This document shows, in pieces, positions 8,785 to 17,578 of a stretch of 64,000 bases of DNA. The notes beneath the pieces were generated by a model. It had not been told where the DNA came from, did no database searches, and saw only the letters and a program-made list of their open reading frames with translations. How positions within the stretch are numbered: position 1 is the first letter of the stretch; every line of letters begins with the position of its first letter. The position numbers and the translations under genes are program-made. Source of the DNA: Kiritimatiellia bacterium (GTDB taxonomy: Bacteria; Verrucomicrobiota; Kiritimatiellia; UBA8416; YA12-FULL-48-11); assembly GCA_028716365.1 (NCBI GenBank), contig JAQUPZ010000002.1:1-64000 (forward strand), written 5' to 3'.

Positions 8785-8823
8785 GGATGGCATTGGCAAA
8801 ACACCTGATAGTTAATGCCATCC
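8785..8823 (+). repeat. Ten-base-pair stem hairpin between sHSP genes 3 and 4
   Basis: GGATGGCATT at 8785-8794 is perfectly complementary to AATGCCATCC at 8814-8823, giving a 10-bp stem with a 19-base loop. No U-run follows, so it is not a classical intrinsic terminator. The AAAGGAGGAG ribosome site for the next gene lies just after the stem and is not sequestered by it. It could be an mRNA stability or processing element that sets separate levels for the anchored sHSP; that role is inference. Confidence 0.5.
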
Positions 8824-8847
8824 CTGTGAAAGGAGGAGAATAAAAAT

Positions 8848-9507
8848 ATGAATAGCTCAGGAAAGATAATCTCGGCACTTATTGCAATAATTGTCCTTCT
8901 TTCCGTTGCGCTGGCTATTCAAGGCACAACTATACACAAGCTGAACGCAAAGACGGACAATACAGAATCAAAACAACTTCCCTCGTCTGACATAGATAAT
9001 TCCGGCACGGATAAAACCATACTACCCCTGCAGAAAGACTACGCTGATGACTGGCCATCACTTAAATTTCATGGTGATGATTGGGACCCATTCAAAGAAA
9101 TGGAACAAATGCAGAAATACATGAACAACATGTTTGACGATGCATTTGGCCATTTTAAACTAAGTTCCAAGTTCAATAATATATTCAGGGAGAAAACATT
9201 CTCCCCTTCCCTGGATATAAGCGATGATGGTGACCATTACACTGTAACCATAGATCTGCCAGGTATTGACAAACCTAAAATCGAAGTCAATGTTGATGGA
9301 CAGACACTTACAATCTCCGGTATTCTGGAAGAAAACAAAGAACATAAAGCGAAAGGAAGTATCATAAGGAAAGAACGCCGCTCAGGCAGCTTCAAACGTT
9401 CAGTAACCCTGCCTGAAGCTGTTAAGGCTGATGCTTTAAAAACAGATATACGCGATGGTTTGGTAAAAATAACAATTCCGAAGGCGAATAACAATATTTC
9501 GAAGTAA
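8848..9507 (+). CDS. Membrane-anchored small heat-shock protein, fourth of cluster
   Basis: This 219-residue protein starts with an uncleaved-looking signal anchor (about residues 7-27, IISALIAIIVLLSVALAI) and a polar linker to about residue 65. A canonical HSP20 arm and alpha-crystallin domain (about 105-215) follow, with TIDLPGIDKPKIEV, a GSFKRSVTLP strand and DGLVKITIPKA. Most sHSPs are soluble, so fusion to a membrane segment is uncommon. With few positive charges N-terminal to the anchor, topology is uncertain; an external/periplasmic sHSP domain is likely if it acts as a signal anchor. A strong AAAGGAGGAG site precedes the ATG, and the protease gene follows after 24 bases. Confidence 0.88.
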   Translation: MNSSGKIISALIAIIVLLSVALAIQGTTIHKLNAKTDNTESKQLPSSDIDNSGTDKTILPLQKDYADDWPSLKFHGDDWDPFKEMEQMQKYMNNMFDDAFGHFKLSSKFNNIFREKTFSPSLDISDDGDHYTVTIDLPGIDKPKIEVNVDGQTLTISGILEENKEHKAKGSIIRKERRSGSFKRSVTLPEAVKADALKTDIRDGLVKITIPKANNNISK

Positions 9508-9531
9508 CCGGAAAATAGAAGCGAGGACCGA

Positions 9532-10221
9532 ATGTACGGTTTTGACTATTATATATTCATGCTGCCGGCAATGATTCTTGCAGGCCTGGCAACGCTTTTC
9601 ACGAAGACAACTTTTAGTCGTTATGCCAACTACCAATCAGTTAGCGGCCTCACGGGGTCTGAGGCCGCCCGGAAACTGTTCAATTACAAAGGTATTCACG
9701 ATGTACGAATTGAAGAAGTAAGCGGTTTCCTGTCTGATCATTACGATCCTGCTTCCCGAACTCTGAGACTGTCTCCCGATGTATACAATTCGAATTCTCT
9801 TTCTGCCATAGGTGTGGCTTGCCACGAGGCAGGACATGCCATTCAGCATGCCACAGGTTACATTCCGTTAATACTGAGATCTGCTCTCGTTCCAGCAGTT
9901 CAAATCGGGACTATTGCACCTTATATTCTTTTTGGACTCGGGGTTCTTATGAACAACTTTGGACTTATAAAACTTGGCGCACTTTTATTCAGTCTGGTGG
10001 TGGTATTCTCGCTTGTAACACTACCAGTGGAATGGAATGCAAGCTCACGCGCAAAGACATTAATGGTTGCAGCTGGAATAGTCTCGCCTAATGAAGAGAT
10101 TATGGCAGGTAAAGTTCTTAACGCAGCATTCATGACATACATTGCGGCGGCCTTTACGTCCCTGCTATCATTCCTGTACTTTCTTATGCGAACCGGAATA
10201 ATCGGCCGAAGAGACGACTGA
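9532..10221 (+). CDS. YugP-family membrane zinc metallopeptidase
   Basis: This 229-residue membrane protein carries the zinc-protease motif H98-E-A-G-H102 inside ACHEAGHAIQH. It also has the N-terminal membrane span, the SGLTGSEAARKL segment and later hydrophobic helices typical of the YugP family (putative neutral zinc metallopeptidase). The length is normal for the family. It is the last gene of the plus-strand sHSP operon, 24 bases behind the anchored sHSP, and ends six bases from the convergent anchored sHSP. A role in clearing damaged membrane proteins held by the anchored sHSPs is a reasonable inference, but no substrate is known. Confidence 0.88.
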   Translation: MYGFDYYIFMLPAMILAGLATLFTKTTFSRYANYQSVSGLTGSEAARKLFNYKGIHDVRIEEVSGFLSDHYDPASRTLRLSPDVYNSNSLSAIGVACHEAGHAIQHATGYIPLILRSALVPAVQIGTIAPYILFGLGVLMNNFGLIKLGALLFSLVVVFSLVTLPVEWNASSRAKTLMVAAGIVSPNEEIMAGKVLNAAFMTYIAAAFTSLLSFLYFLMRTGIIGRRDD

Positions 10222-10227
10222 AAATAA

Positions 10228-10923
10228 TCACAACAATTTCCGACGTTTACCAGCAGGCTCGGCACCAACACTCTTCGGGATGGAGACCCTGAGTATGCCA
10301 TTCGTAAGAATTGCCTGTGCAAGATGCGCATCACCCACAGGACCTGGAAGTTGAACAGATCTTTCAAAAGTGCCGACCTGAGTTCCATTCATCCCTCCAC
10401 CATACACTGCGGTAATAACAGTCAGTATTCGACCATCCAGAGTAACAGCAATATCAGAAAGTTGTACACCGGGAATGCTGAAAACGACAACATATCTGTT
10501 ATCACGTTCTTTCATATCCATTGTTGGAGATGTCAGAAGAGCGTCCCAACCATCATCCAGATTCACAAAAGGACTGACATGGCCGGGATTACCAATGAAA
10601 CTCTCAAAAATGCTATCCATCTGGTCAAACATGTTACGCGCATCCTGTAATGGGGTAAAAGATGAGACCATTTCCTTCCTGCGATTCGATGGAACAACCG
10701 GGTATTGAGGTAAATCACGATTGTCACGCTGTTGTAATCCAGCGGGAGAATACCCATGCCCCAAGTTTCCTATGGCACGCCCGGCTACTATCCGCAGATT
10801 ATGTTCTCGCCAAAGCCACAGGAGTATGGCCGTCTGAAGGAATAAAATAATGACAAGCATTATCCTTTCAACCGTGATCCATTTCGCACTTGCAAACCTA
10901 ACATTATTATCTGTCTGATCCAT
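10228..10923 (-). CDS. Second membrane-anchored, divergent HSP20-like protein
   Basis: This protein of about 231 residues has an N-terminal membrane span (VERIMLVIILFLQTAILLWLW) and a linker. A diverged alpha-crystallin-like domain over the last 100 residues keeps VVFSIPGVQLSDIAV, a TFERSVQLPG strand and TNGILRVSIPKS. I chose the ATG at 10923 because AAAGAGA lies upstream; an ATG at 10968 would add 15 residues but has no visible ribosome site. It is transcribed towards the sHSP operon, converging on the YugP gene, and is divergent from the sensor kinase. The domain is degenerate in the dimer-loop region, so function may have shifted. Confidence 0.78.
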   Translation of the reverse strand: MDQTDNNVRFASAKWITVERIMLVIILFLQTAILLWLWREHNLRIVAGRAIGNLGHGYSPAGLQQRDNRDLPQYPVVPSNRRKEMVSSFTPLQDARNMFDQMDSIFESFIGNPGHVSPFVNLDDGWDALLTSPTMDMKERDNRYVVVFSIPGVQLSDIAVTLDGRILTVITAVYGGGMNGTQVGTFERSVQLPGPVGDAHLAQAILTNGILRVSIPKSVGAEPAGKRRKLL

Positions 10924-10968
10924 ATAATCTAATCTCTTTACGGGCAATATCTGCAGGAAATATGCCAT

Positions 10969-11209
10969 GCGATATAGTCATAATATTATTTCCGCTTTCA
11001 TCTCTCGAATACATCTCATAATTAACCGTTAAATAGAATTTACGCCCTCAACTTCGCGACGAAAATGCGACATCTTTTCGCGGCAACGTGACAAAATGTC
11101 CAGTACTCCCTGTTCAGCACATCTATTAATAACACTTGACATCCTTTTCATTCTTGATTTTTCTAGCAGGTATGATTGATGCTGATCATGACATTTCAAA
11201 AGGAAATAG
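10969..11209. other. Divergent intergenic region between anchored sHSP and sensor kinase
   Basis: About 240 AT-rich bases separate the anchored sHSP from the kinase. An imperfect inverted repeat GACA-AAA-TGTC lies at 11090-11100 and a TTGACA at 11136-11141, but no well-spaced -10 box follows the TTGACA. I could not find a convincing -24/-12 promoter on either strand. Promoters for both flanking genes should lie here. Confidence 0.4.
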
Positions 11210-12595
11210 ATGAATTATATGGCAGCCAGATCAGCTTATTTTCGTATTTCTTTGACACTCATTACTGCATTACTTGTGTGTATTATCGCGATGCTCGCAG
11301 GGACCAGTTTGTGGCTGTTGCGAAGTATGCACAAACAACTTGCCCATGTTACTGCAACCAAAGCTGTTTTGGACCAGGGGAAACTCATAACAACAAGACT
11401 TGCAGATCAACCAATCGTAAAGAGCTCTTCAGCCGACGATCCTGGCTGGAGACAATTTTCACGAATGGTTAACGCTTTGCATACAATGGAAAATGGTCTC
11501 CAATATGTATCCGTAACAAAGAGCGGTGTGACGGTCTTTCACGAACAAATGACATCTCTTGACACTTCTGAAGCACCAGATTCCTCATCCAACTTTCCTA
11601 CAAATCTTACAGGTCAAATAAACCTCAGTCGCAAGATATTGAAGGTGGGAAAAGAAACTGTTCCCGTAGTCGTGTTCAACGTTGGTTTTAAACGTGATGA
11701 CGGGAGCTCTGGAACGATTGAAGTGGCTCTGCGCAAAGATGCGGTTGGCCGTGAAGAAGAAACAGCAACCACTGCCATAACCTCCATGTTCAAGGTCTCG
11801 CTGATCACAACCGTGATTTCTTTTGGTATCTGCGCTGTTCTTGTCGTCTGGATCATGCAGCGAGAAATGCGCCGTGAGAAGCAAAGGCGTGAACAGGAGC
11901 ATCTGGTATTTGCCGGAGTACTTGCTAACGGTATAGCCCATGACTTCCGGAATCCGATGTCGTCATTGCGACTGGACGTTCAAATGATCGAAAAGGAAGT
12001 CTCCTCCCCTAACAACAGAAATCCGGAGAAACTCTCCAAACTTACACAGCGAGTTGTAAACACAATGAACAGAATGGATAAGGTTTTTCAAGAGTTTCTC
12101 TATCTTTCAAAACCTGTTCCAAAAGCTCTGGATCGAATTCAATTGTCCGGATGTATAAAAGATTGCGTGGAAATGCTCGCAGCAGGATACGAACAGGCAG
12201 GCGTCAGAATAGAACAGCATATATCGGATTATAATATCGAAATAATGGCAGACCAGACATCTCTTCGCAGGGCAATCATCAATGTTTTAACCAATGCGCT
12301 GCAATTTTCAAAAAAGGGTGATACCGTCTCCTTGCGCTTGACTAGTCAGGAGAACAACGCATTATTAGAGATTATTGATCAAGGCCCTGGAATACCAATA
12401 TCCGAGCGTAAGAAAATTTTCGATATGTTCGTTTCGTCAAGGCCCAGCGGAACAGGCCTTGGCCTGTTCCTTGCGCGAACAGCAGTTGAGAGAGCTGGAG
12501 GAAACATCAAAGTTATTGATATACCGGCAGGAGGTTCATGCTTCAGAATAACCCTGCCATTGACATCGGAAAACAAGGGAGATAATGCAGGATGA
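11210..12595 (+). CDS. Membrane sensor histidine kinase (NtrB/ZraS-like)
   Basis: This 461-residue kinase has two membrane spans (about 12-35 and 193-215) that bracket an extracytoplasmic sensor region of about 155 residues. HisKA follows with H244 in GIAHDFRNPMSS, then a HATPase domain with the N box NVLTNALQFS, G1 box DQGPGIP and G2 box GTGLGLFLA. AAAAGGAAATAG precedes the ATG. The stop overlaps the response-regulator start, so the two are a cognate pair. The sensor domain is not one I recognise; by context it may report on envelope or protein-folding stress. Confidence 0.92.
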   Translation: MNYMAARSAYFRISLTLITALLVCIIAMLAGTSLWLLRSMHKQLAHVTATKAVLDQGKLITTRLADQPIVKSSSADDPGWRQFSRMVNALHTMENGLQYVSVTKSGVTVFHEQMTSLDTSEAPDSSSNFPTNLTGQINLSRKILKVGKETVPVVVFNVGFKRDDGSSGTIEVALRKDAVGREEETATTAITSMFKVSLITTVISFGICAVLVVWIMQREMRREKQRREQEHLVFAGVLANGIAHDFRNPMSSLRLDVQMIEKEVSSPNNRNPEKLSKLTQRVVNTMNRMDKVFQEFLYLSKPVPKALDRIQLSGCIKDCVEMLAAGYEQAGVRIEQHISDYNIEIMADQTSLRRAIINVLTNALQFSKKGDTVSLRLTSQENNALLEIIDQGPGIPISERKKIFDMFVSSRPSGTGLGLFLARTAVERAGGNIKVIDIPAGGSCFRITLPLTSENKGDNAG

Positions 12596-13944
12596 CAAAA
12601 TCTAGAATACTAGTTATTGAGGATGATCCTGACGGGCAGCGTTCCGTTGTTGAGGCAATTGAGGATGGAGGATTTGAAGCCATCGCAGCCGGTACAGGCA
12701 AAGAAGGACTTAAGCTCTTTCGCGAAGGTGATTTTGACTCGGTACTTTCCGATCTGGTTCTGCCTGATATTGATGGAATAGAAGTCCTCGCTCAAATCAA
12801 GAAAATCGACAGCCAAATGCCAGTACTTATCATGACGGCATATGGTTCAATATCATCCAGTGTAAAGGCGATTAAAGGCGGAGCATATGATTATATTACA
12901 AAACCTCTCGATCTGGATGACCTTCAGTCAAAGATCGCCCGTGCTGTCGAAACCAGACATCTGAGGAAAGAAGTTTTGGATCTGCAGAAATCAATTCACA
13001 GCCACTATACTGCGACATCAATCATTGCCAAGTCACCAGGAATGATGGAAATCATCAGACAAATCGGCGCGCTTGCGGACACAAACGCAACTGTACTTAT
13101 TAGTGGAGAAAGTGGTACAGGGAAAGAACTGGTGGCACGCGCACTGCACGTCGACAGCAAGCGCAGTACCGGACCATTTGTGGCGGTAAACTGCGGGGCC
13201 TTTGCCGAATCACTACTCGAATCACAACTTTTCGGTCATGAGAAAGGTGCTTTTACCGGGGCAACCAATCAACACAAAGGAGCTTTTGAACGTGCTGATG
13301 GCGGCACGCTTTTCCTTGACGAAATCGGTGATGCGCCAAAATCGGTACAAATCAAATTACTGCGAGTTTTGGAAGAAAGGGAAATATTAAGAGTCGGTGG
13401 TCATACCCCATTTCATATCGACGTGAGGCTTATATCTGCTTCAAATAAAGACCTTGATGAACTGATCGAATCAGGTGAATTTCGTGAAGACCTTCTGTAT
13501 AGATTAAAGGTAGTAACACTTCATATCCCGCCGCTTCGACAGAGACGCGAGGATATCAAACCTCTGGCTGAACGTTTTATCGCGGCAGCGAGCGAAGAAC
13601 ACGGCAGGTATATTGCATCTGTTGAGCCGTCATTCTACGAAAAGCTTGAAAGTTATGACTGGCCCGGGAATGTTCGCCAACTCCAGAATGTAATTGAATC
13701 TTCTGTTATCATGGCGAGAGAACCGGTTTTACGTACACCTCTTTTGAGCATGGGAATAGAAAAAAAACGCGCAGAAACCGGGTTTTCCATCCCGGAAGGC
13801 ATGTCTTTTTCAGAGTTAGAGAAGGAAATTTTGTCACAGTTGTTGTCACGCTATGAGGGCAACAGGACGCTTACCGCAGAAAAACTTGGTATTTCAAGGC
13901 GCACAATTCAACGAAAAATCAAGGAACACAACCTTCCTTACTGA
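12592..13944 (+). CDS. NtrC-family sigma-54-dependent response regulator
   Basis: This 450-residue regulator has a receiver domain with the phospho-acceptor D54 (VLSDLVLPDIDG). A sigma-54 interaction AAA+ domain follows, with Walker A GESGTGKE and the GAFTGA loop at 219-224 that contacts sigma-54; LFLDEIGD is Walker B. A C-terminal Fis-type helix-turn-helix ends in ISRRTIQRKIKEH. All residues needed for an active enhancer-binding protein are present. It overlaps the kinase gene by four bases. The -24/-12 promoter at 7268-7284 makes the sHSP operon the obvious candidate target, which is inference. Confidence 0.95.
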   Translation: MTKSRILVIEDDPDGQRSVVEAIEDGGFEAIAAGTGKEGLKLFREGDFDSVLSDLVLPDIDGIEVLAQIKKIDSQMPVLIMTAYGSISSSVKAIKGGAYDYITKPLDLDDLQSKIARAVETRHLRKEVLDLQKSIHSHYTATSIIAKSPGMMEIIRQIGALADTNATVLISGESGTGKELVARALHVDSKRSTGPFVAVNCGAFAESLLESQLFGHEKGAFTGATNQHKGAFERADGGTLFLDEIGDAPKSVQIKLLRVLEEREILRVGGHTPFHIDVRLISASNKDLDELIESGEFREDLLYRLKVVTLHIPPLRQRREDIKPLAERFIAAASEEHGRYIASVEPSFYEKLESYDWPGNVRQLQNVIESSVIMAREPVLRTPLLSMGIEKKRAETGFSIPEGMSFSELEKEILSQLLSRYEGNRTLTAEKLGISRRTIQRKIKEHNLPY

Positions 13945-14150
13945 TAGAATTGCCTGCAGTTTGAAGTGGCACGAATTCTGCTGAATACCAGTCCGTAGTT
14001 GGATTACTGTTTTTTCTGCCTGTGATAAGTCAGACTTGAAACATGAATTTATCCTTGAAAGCAGACGGTAAATCCGGTAATAGACCCCGCTCTTTTTGAT
14101 TGAGTCTGGAATTTGGATATTGTGGAAAGAAATTTAACGGGAGGTCATTA
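13945..14150 (+). other. Intergenic region before the ABC operon
   Basis: About 200 bases separate the regulator from the ABC operon. I see no clear terminator hairpin with a U-run and no confident sigma-70 promoter. The only firm element is GGGAGG at 14139-14144, the ribosome site that fixes the ABC ATPase start at 14151 rather than a TTG at 14100. Confidence 0.4.
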
Positions 14151-14885
14151 ATGCTTGAAGTAAAAAATCTCTGTAAAAATTTCGGGGATATTCGGGCTGT
14201 ACGCGGTGTTTCCTTCGAGGTAAAAAAAGGAGAGGTGCTCGGTTTCCTCGGGCCTAACGGCGCCGGAAAAACAACTACAATGAGAATGATCACCGGCTTT
14301 CTGCCACCAACTGCAGGAACCGCTACGGTTTGCGGATACGACATAACGACTAACCCCGTTGAGGCCAAGAAACAGGTCGGTTATCTTCCCGAAAATGCAC
14401 CAGCATATGATTCCATGACCGTTACTGATTTTCTGGCATTCATTGCTGATATCAGGGGATTCCGGGGTCAGGAAAAAAACAATGCGCTCGAATCTGTCAT
14501 ACAGAAATGCAGATTGGATAAAGTACGGCACCAGCCATTCGGAACTCTATCAAAGGGATATCGTCAACGGACATGTTTTGCCCAGGCCATTATCCATAAT
14601 CCTGCAGTCCTGATCATGGATGAGCCAACAGATGGACTTGATCCAAACCAAAAACATGTCGTCAGACAGATGATCAAGGATATGGCCCCTGAAAAAGTTA
14701 TCATTGTATCCACTCATATTCTTGAAGAAGTGGATGCGGTGTGTACCCGGGCCATCATCATAAGTAATGGCATAATCGTTGCAAACGGAACACCTGCCGA
14801 ACTGAAGGCAAAGAGCAATACAGGACGTCTTGATGATATGTTCCGCATGTTAACTCTCGACAAGGAGGAAAAGGCCAATGGATAG
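14151..14885 (+). CDS. ABC transporter ATP-binding protein (GldA-like)
   Basis: This is a 244-residue ATPase of the ABC-2 type. Walker A is GPNGAGKTTT, the signature region is LSKGYRQRTCFAQA, Walker B is VLIMDEPTDGLDP, and the switch histidine follows in STHILEEV. The ATG at 14151 with GGGAGG upstream is the natural start, as the conserved LEVKNLCK strand begins there. It overlaps the permease gene by eight bases. With the next three genes it matches the gliding-motility-type exporter set (GldA-GldF-GldG) that is widespread outside gliding bacteria; the cargo is unknown. Confidence 0.93.
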   Translation: MLEVKNLCKNFGDIRAVRGVSFEVKKGEVLGFLGPNGAGKTTTMRMITGFLPPTAGTATVCGYDITTNPVEAKKQVGYLPENAPAYDSMTVTDFLAFIADIRGFRGQEKNNALESVIQKCRLDKVRHQPFGTLSKGYRQRTCFAQAIIHNPAVLIMDEPTDGLDPNQKHVVRQMIKDMAPEKVIIVSTHILEEVDAVCTRAIIISNGIIVANGTPAELKAKSNTGRLDDMFRMLTLDKEEKANG

Positions 14886-15618
14886 CATTCGCAACTGTGT
14901 CGCTATTTTTAAAAGGGAAATAAAGTCATACTTTCAGGCTCCCGTTGCTTATGTGTTTATGATTGTTTTCCTCGTGTTAACGGGCTTCCTGACATTCTCT
15001 GTAACCCGTTTTTACGAGCGGCAGACGGCAGACCTCCAGCCATTCTTCTTCTGGCTACCATGGGTATTCTTGCTTCTGGTCCCTGCCGCCACGATGGGAT
15101 TATGGTCTGAAGAACGACGGGCAGGAACTATTGAATTGCTCCTTACAATGCCCATAACCATGTTCGAGGCCATTATGGGAAAATTCCTTGCTGCATGGTT
15201 ATTTATTGCTCTGAACATTGGATTGACATTCCCCATTATCATTACAACCTGTTATCTCGGTGAGCCGGATACAGGCGCGATGATCGCAGGCTATTTGGGA
15301 GCAATTATGTTAGCGGGCGCTTATGTCTCAGTAGGTATGCTCACATCATCGATGACCCGTAGCCAGGTAATAAGCTTTGTCCTGGCCCTTGTTTTCTGCC
15401 TGTTGTTCGTTCTGGCAGGATGGGATCCGGTTACCGGCGCATTTTCAAAATGGGCTCCAAGACTTGCGGAGCTTGTTGCATCTTTCAGCTTCATGACACA
15501 TTTCGAATCTATTCAACGTGGTGTCATTGATCTTCGCGACGTGGTGTATTACGCGAGCGTAATGACATTCATGCTGGTGGCAACCCACGTGGTTTTGAAC
15601 AACAGGAAATCAGCTTAG
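14878..15618 (+). CDS. ABC-2 type permease (GldF-like)
   Basis: This 246-residue membrane protein has six predicted spans. It opens with the characteristic FKREIKSYFQAPVAYVFM segment and carries the cytoplasmic SEERRAGTIELLLTMPI motif, both diagnostic of the GldF/ABC-2 permease family. AAGGAGG nine bases upstream supports the ATG at 14878. It works with the preceding ATPase and the GldG-like protein that follows after 25 bases. Confidence 0.92.
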   Translation: MDSIRNCVAIFKREIKSYFQAPVAYVFMIVFLVLTGFLTFSVTRFYERQTADLQPFFFWLPWVFLLLVPAATMGLWSEERRAGTIELLLTMPITMFEAIMGKFLAAWLFIALNIGLTFPIIITTCYLGEPDTGAMIAGYLGAIMLAGAYVSVGMLTSSMTRSQVISFVLALVFCLLFVLAGWDPVTGAFSKWAPRLAELVASFSFMTHFESIQRGVIDLRDVVYYASVMTFMLVATHVVLNNRKSA

Positions 15619-15643
15619 AAAATATCAATAAAGGATCTGAACG

Positions 15644-17554
15644 ATGAAAAAAAATGGATCTGATGCACTATGGAAAGTCAGCGGCGGACTTGCCGGTTTA
15701 ATAGCATTACTTGTCATGATTATCGCAGTAAACGTAATCATCGGTAATTTAAGAGTCAGAAAAGACCTCACAGGCGAAAAATTATATACATTAACATCTG
15801 GAACGCAAAACATCCTGAAGAAACTGGACAGCGATGTAACGCTTAAGCTTTTCTTCAGTTCCAGCGCACCCGAAGTGCCGATGTTCCTGAACAACTTTGC
15901 AAAAAAAGTGGAAGACCTCCTGCAGGAATACCGGATGCTCGGTAAGGGCAAGGTTACCCTGGAAAAATATGATCCCAAGCCGGATTCGGACGCCGAGGAA
16001 TGGGCCCAACGCTACGGACTCCAGGGACAGCAGACCGGAATGTTTGGTCCCCCGCTCTACTTCGGACTGGTTGCAACCTGCGGCAAAACAGAAGCTGTGA
16101 TTCCCAACCTGGATCCAAGAGCAGAAGAAATGCTGGAATACAACATAACCAGGTTGATTTACAGGACAGTCCATCCGGAAAAACCCGTGATTGGCGTGAT
16201 CAGCAGTCTTCCTGTTACAGGATCAAATCCTCAGTTCTCGTTTGGACAGCAGCCTCGTGCACCTGCCTGGATTGTATTTCAACAACTGAAAGATGATTAC
16301 ATGGTAACACAGATTCCGCCAATGGCAGAAGGAATCGATAGCGGTATTTCGGCGCTGGTGATAGTCCACCCCAAGGATCTTTCAGACAAAATGCTCTATG
16401 CCATTGACCAGTTTCTTCTGCGCGGCGGACGTGTACTTGCTTTTGTCGATCCTCTCTGTGTGGCAGAACTGGAATCATCACCACCCCAACAGCAGTTCGG
16501 AAGACCCAGCACATCTTCAAACCTTGAGAAATTATTTTCAGCCTGGGGCATAACATTTACACAGGACAAAATACTTGCCGACATGGGTGCGGCCTCCAGG
16601 ATACGTTCTCAGAACAATCAGATCGAAGACAGCCCCGTGTGGTTGACGCTCAGGGACAAGAATCTCAGCAGAAAAGATATCGTCACGACGCAGCTCAACA
16701 CCATGATGCTGCCGTTCGCCGGATCTTTTTCCGTGAATTCATCCAGTAATCTCACATTGACACCTCTCATTACATCATCGGATGCAGCAGGTCTTGTTGA
16801 TGGAATGATGGCACAAATGATGGGCGCGGCCAGTATTAATCGAAATTTCAAAAAGGAACCGATACCGCTGAATCTCGCCGTTCGCCTTACCGGTAAATTC
16901 AAGACGGCATTCCCAAACGGTAAACCTAAAGATGAAAGCGAAACAAAAGACGAGAAGAAAGCCGACAAGCCGGCAGAAAAGGAAGTGGCTTCATCCAGTC
17001 TGAAAGAAGGCACAAGTACAGTCATTCTGGTCGGTGACGTCGATATGCTTTATGACCGCTTCTGCATAGAACAGGGTGATTTCTTCGGATTCAAGACCAT
17101 GCAGCCCATCAACGACAATATAAGTTTCTTTGCCAATGCCGTTGAACAGATCAGCGGAAGTTCTGATATGATAGGAATAAGATCACGCGGACGATTCCAG
17201 CGCCCGTTCGACCGTGTACTAGCGCTGGAACAGAAGGCGCGCCTGGAATGGCAATCCAAGGAAGAGGGCCTGACCGAAAAATTGCGCCAGACACAACAGC
17301 GGCTTCAAGAAATGCAGACCTCCAAAGACAAGAGCCAGCGTTCAATTCTGAGCGCTGAACAGAAAAGGGCAATCGCCCAGTTCCGCGAAGAGGAAATTCG
17401 CATCAAGAATGAACTCAAGACAGTCAGGAAAAATCTCAGGATGGACATTGAACAGCTGGGGATAAGGGTAAAAGTTGCAAATATTGCCCTCATGCCGCTG
17501 GTTGTCGCTGTAGCAGGAATATCATATGGAATTTACCGCAGAAAGAAACGGTAA
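15644..17554 (+). CDS. GldG-like ABC-associated membrane protein
   Basis: This 636-residue protein has an N-terminal membrane span (about 13-35) followed by the RKDLTGEKLYTLTSGTQNIL motif that marks GldG/ABC-type uncharacterised transport proteins. A large extracytoplasmic domain follows, with the SALVIVHPKDLSDKMLYAIDQFLLRGG stretch only partly shown here as VIVHPKDLSDK. A charged coiled-coil segment (about 530-600) precedes a final membrane span. In the family this protein acts as the extracytoplasmic partner of the exporter. A low-complexity, lysine/glutamate-rich insert lies near residues 425-450. Confidence 0.88.
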   Translation: MKKNGSDALWKVSGGLAGLIALLVMIIAVNVIIGNLRVRKDLTGEKLYTLTSGTQNILKKLDSDVTLKLFFSSSAPEVPMFLNNFAKKVEDLLQEYRMLGKGKVTLEKYDPKPDSDAEEWAQRYGLQGQQTGMFGPPLYFGLVATCGKTEAVIPNLDPRAEEMLEYNITRLIYRTVHPEKPVIGVISSLPVTGSNPQFSFGQQPRAPAWIVFQQLKDDYMVTQIPPMAEGIDSGISALVIVHPKDLSDKMLYAIDQFLLRGGRVLAFVDPLCVAELESSPPQQQFGRPSTSSNLEKLFSAWGITFTQDKILADMGAASRIRSQNNQIEDSPVWLTLRDKNLSRKDIVTTQLNTMMLPFAGSFSVNSSSNLTLTPLITSSDAAGLVDGMMAQMMGAASINRNFKKEPIPLNLAVRLTGKFKTAFPNGKPKDESETKDEKKADKPAEKEVASSSLKEGTSTVILVGDVDMLYDRFCIEQGDFFGFKTMQPINDNISFFANAVEQISGSSDMIGIRSRGRFQRPFDRVLALEQKARLEWQSKEEGLTEKLRQTQQRLQEMQTSKDKSQRSILSAEQKRAIAQFREEEIRIKNELKTVRKNLRMDIEQLGIRVKVANIALMPLVVAVAGISYGIYRRKKR

Positions 17555-17578
17555 CATTAACGAACGGGGAATCGAGAT

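Noticed and set aside
11136..11176. TTGACA ... TATGAT promoter before the sensor kinase
   Set aside because: The spacing between boxes is 29 bases, far from the usual 16-18.
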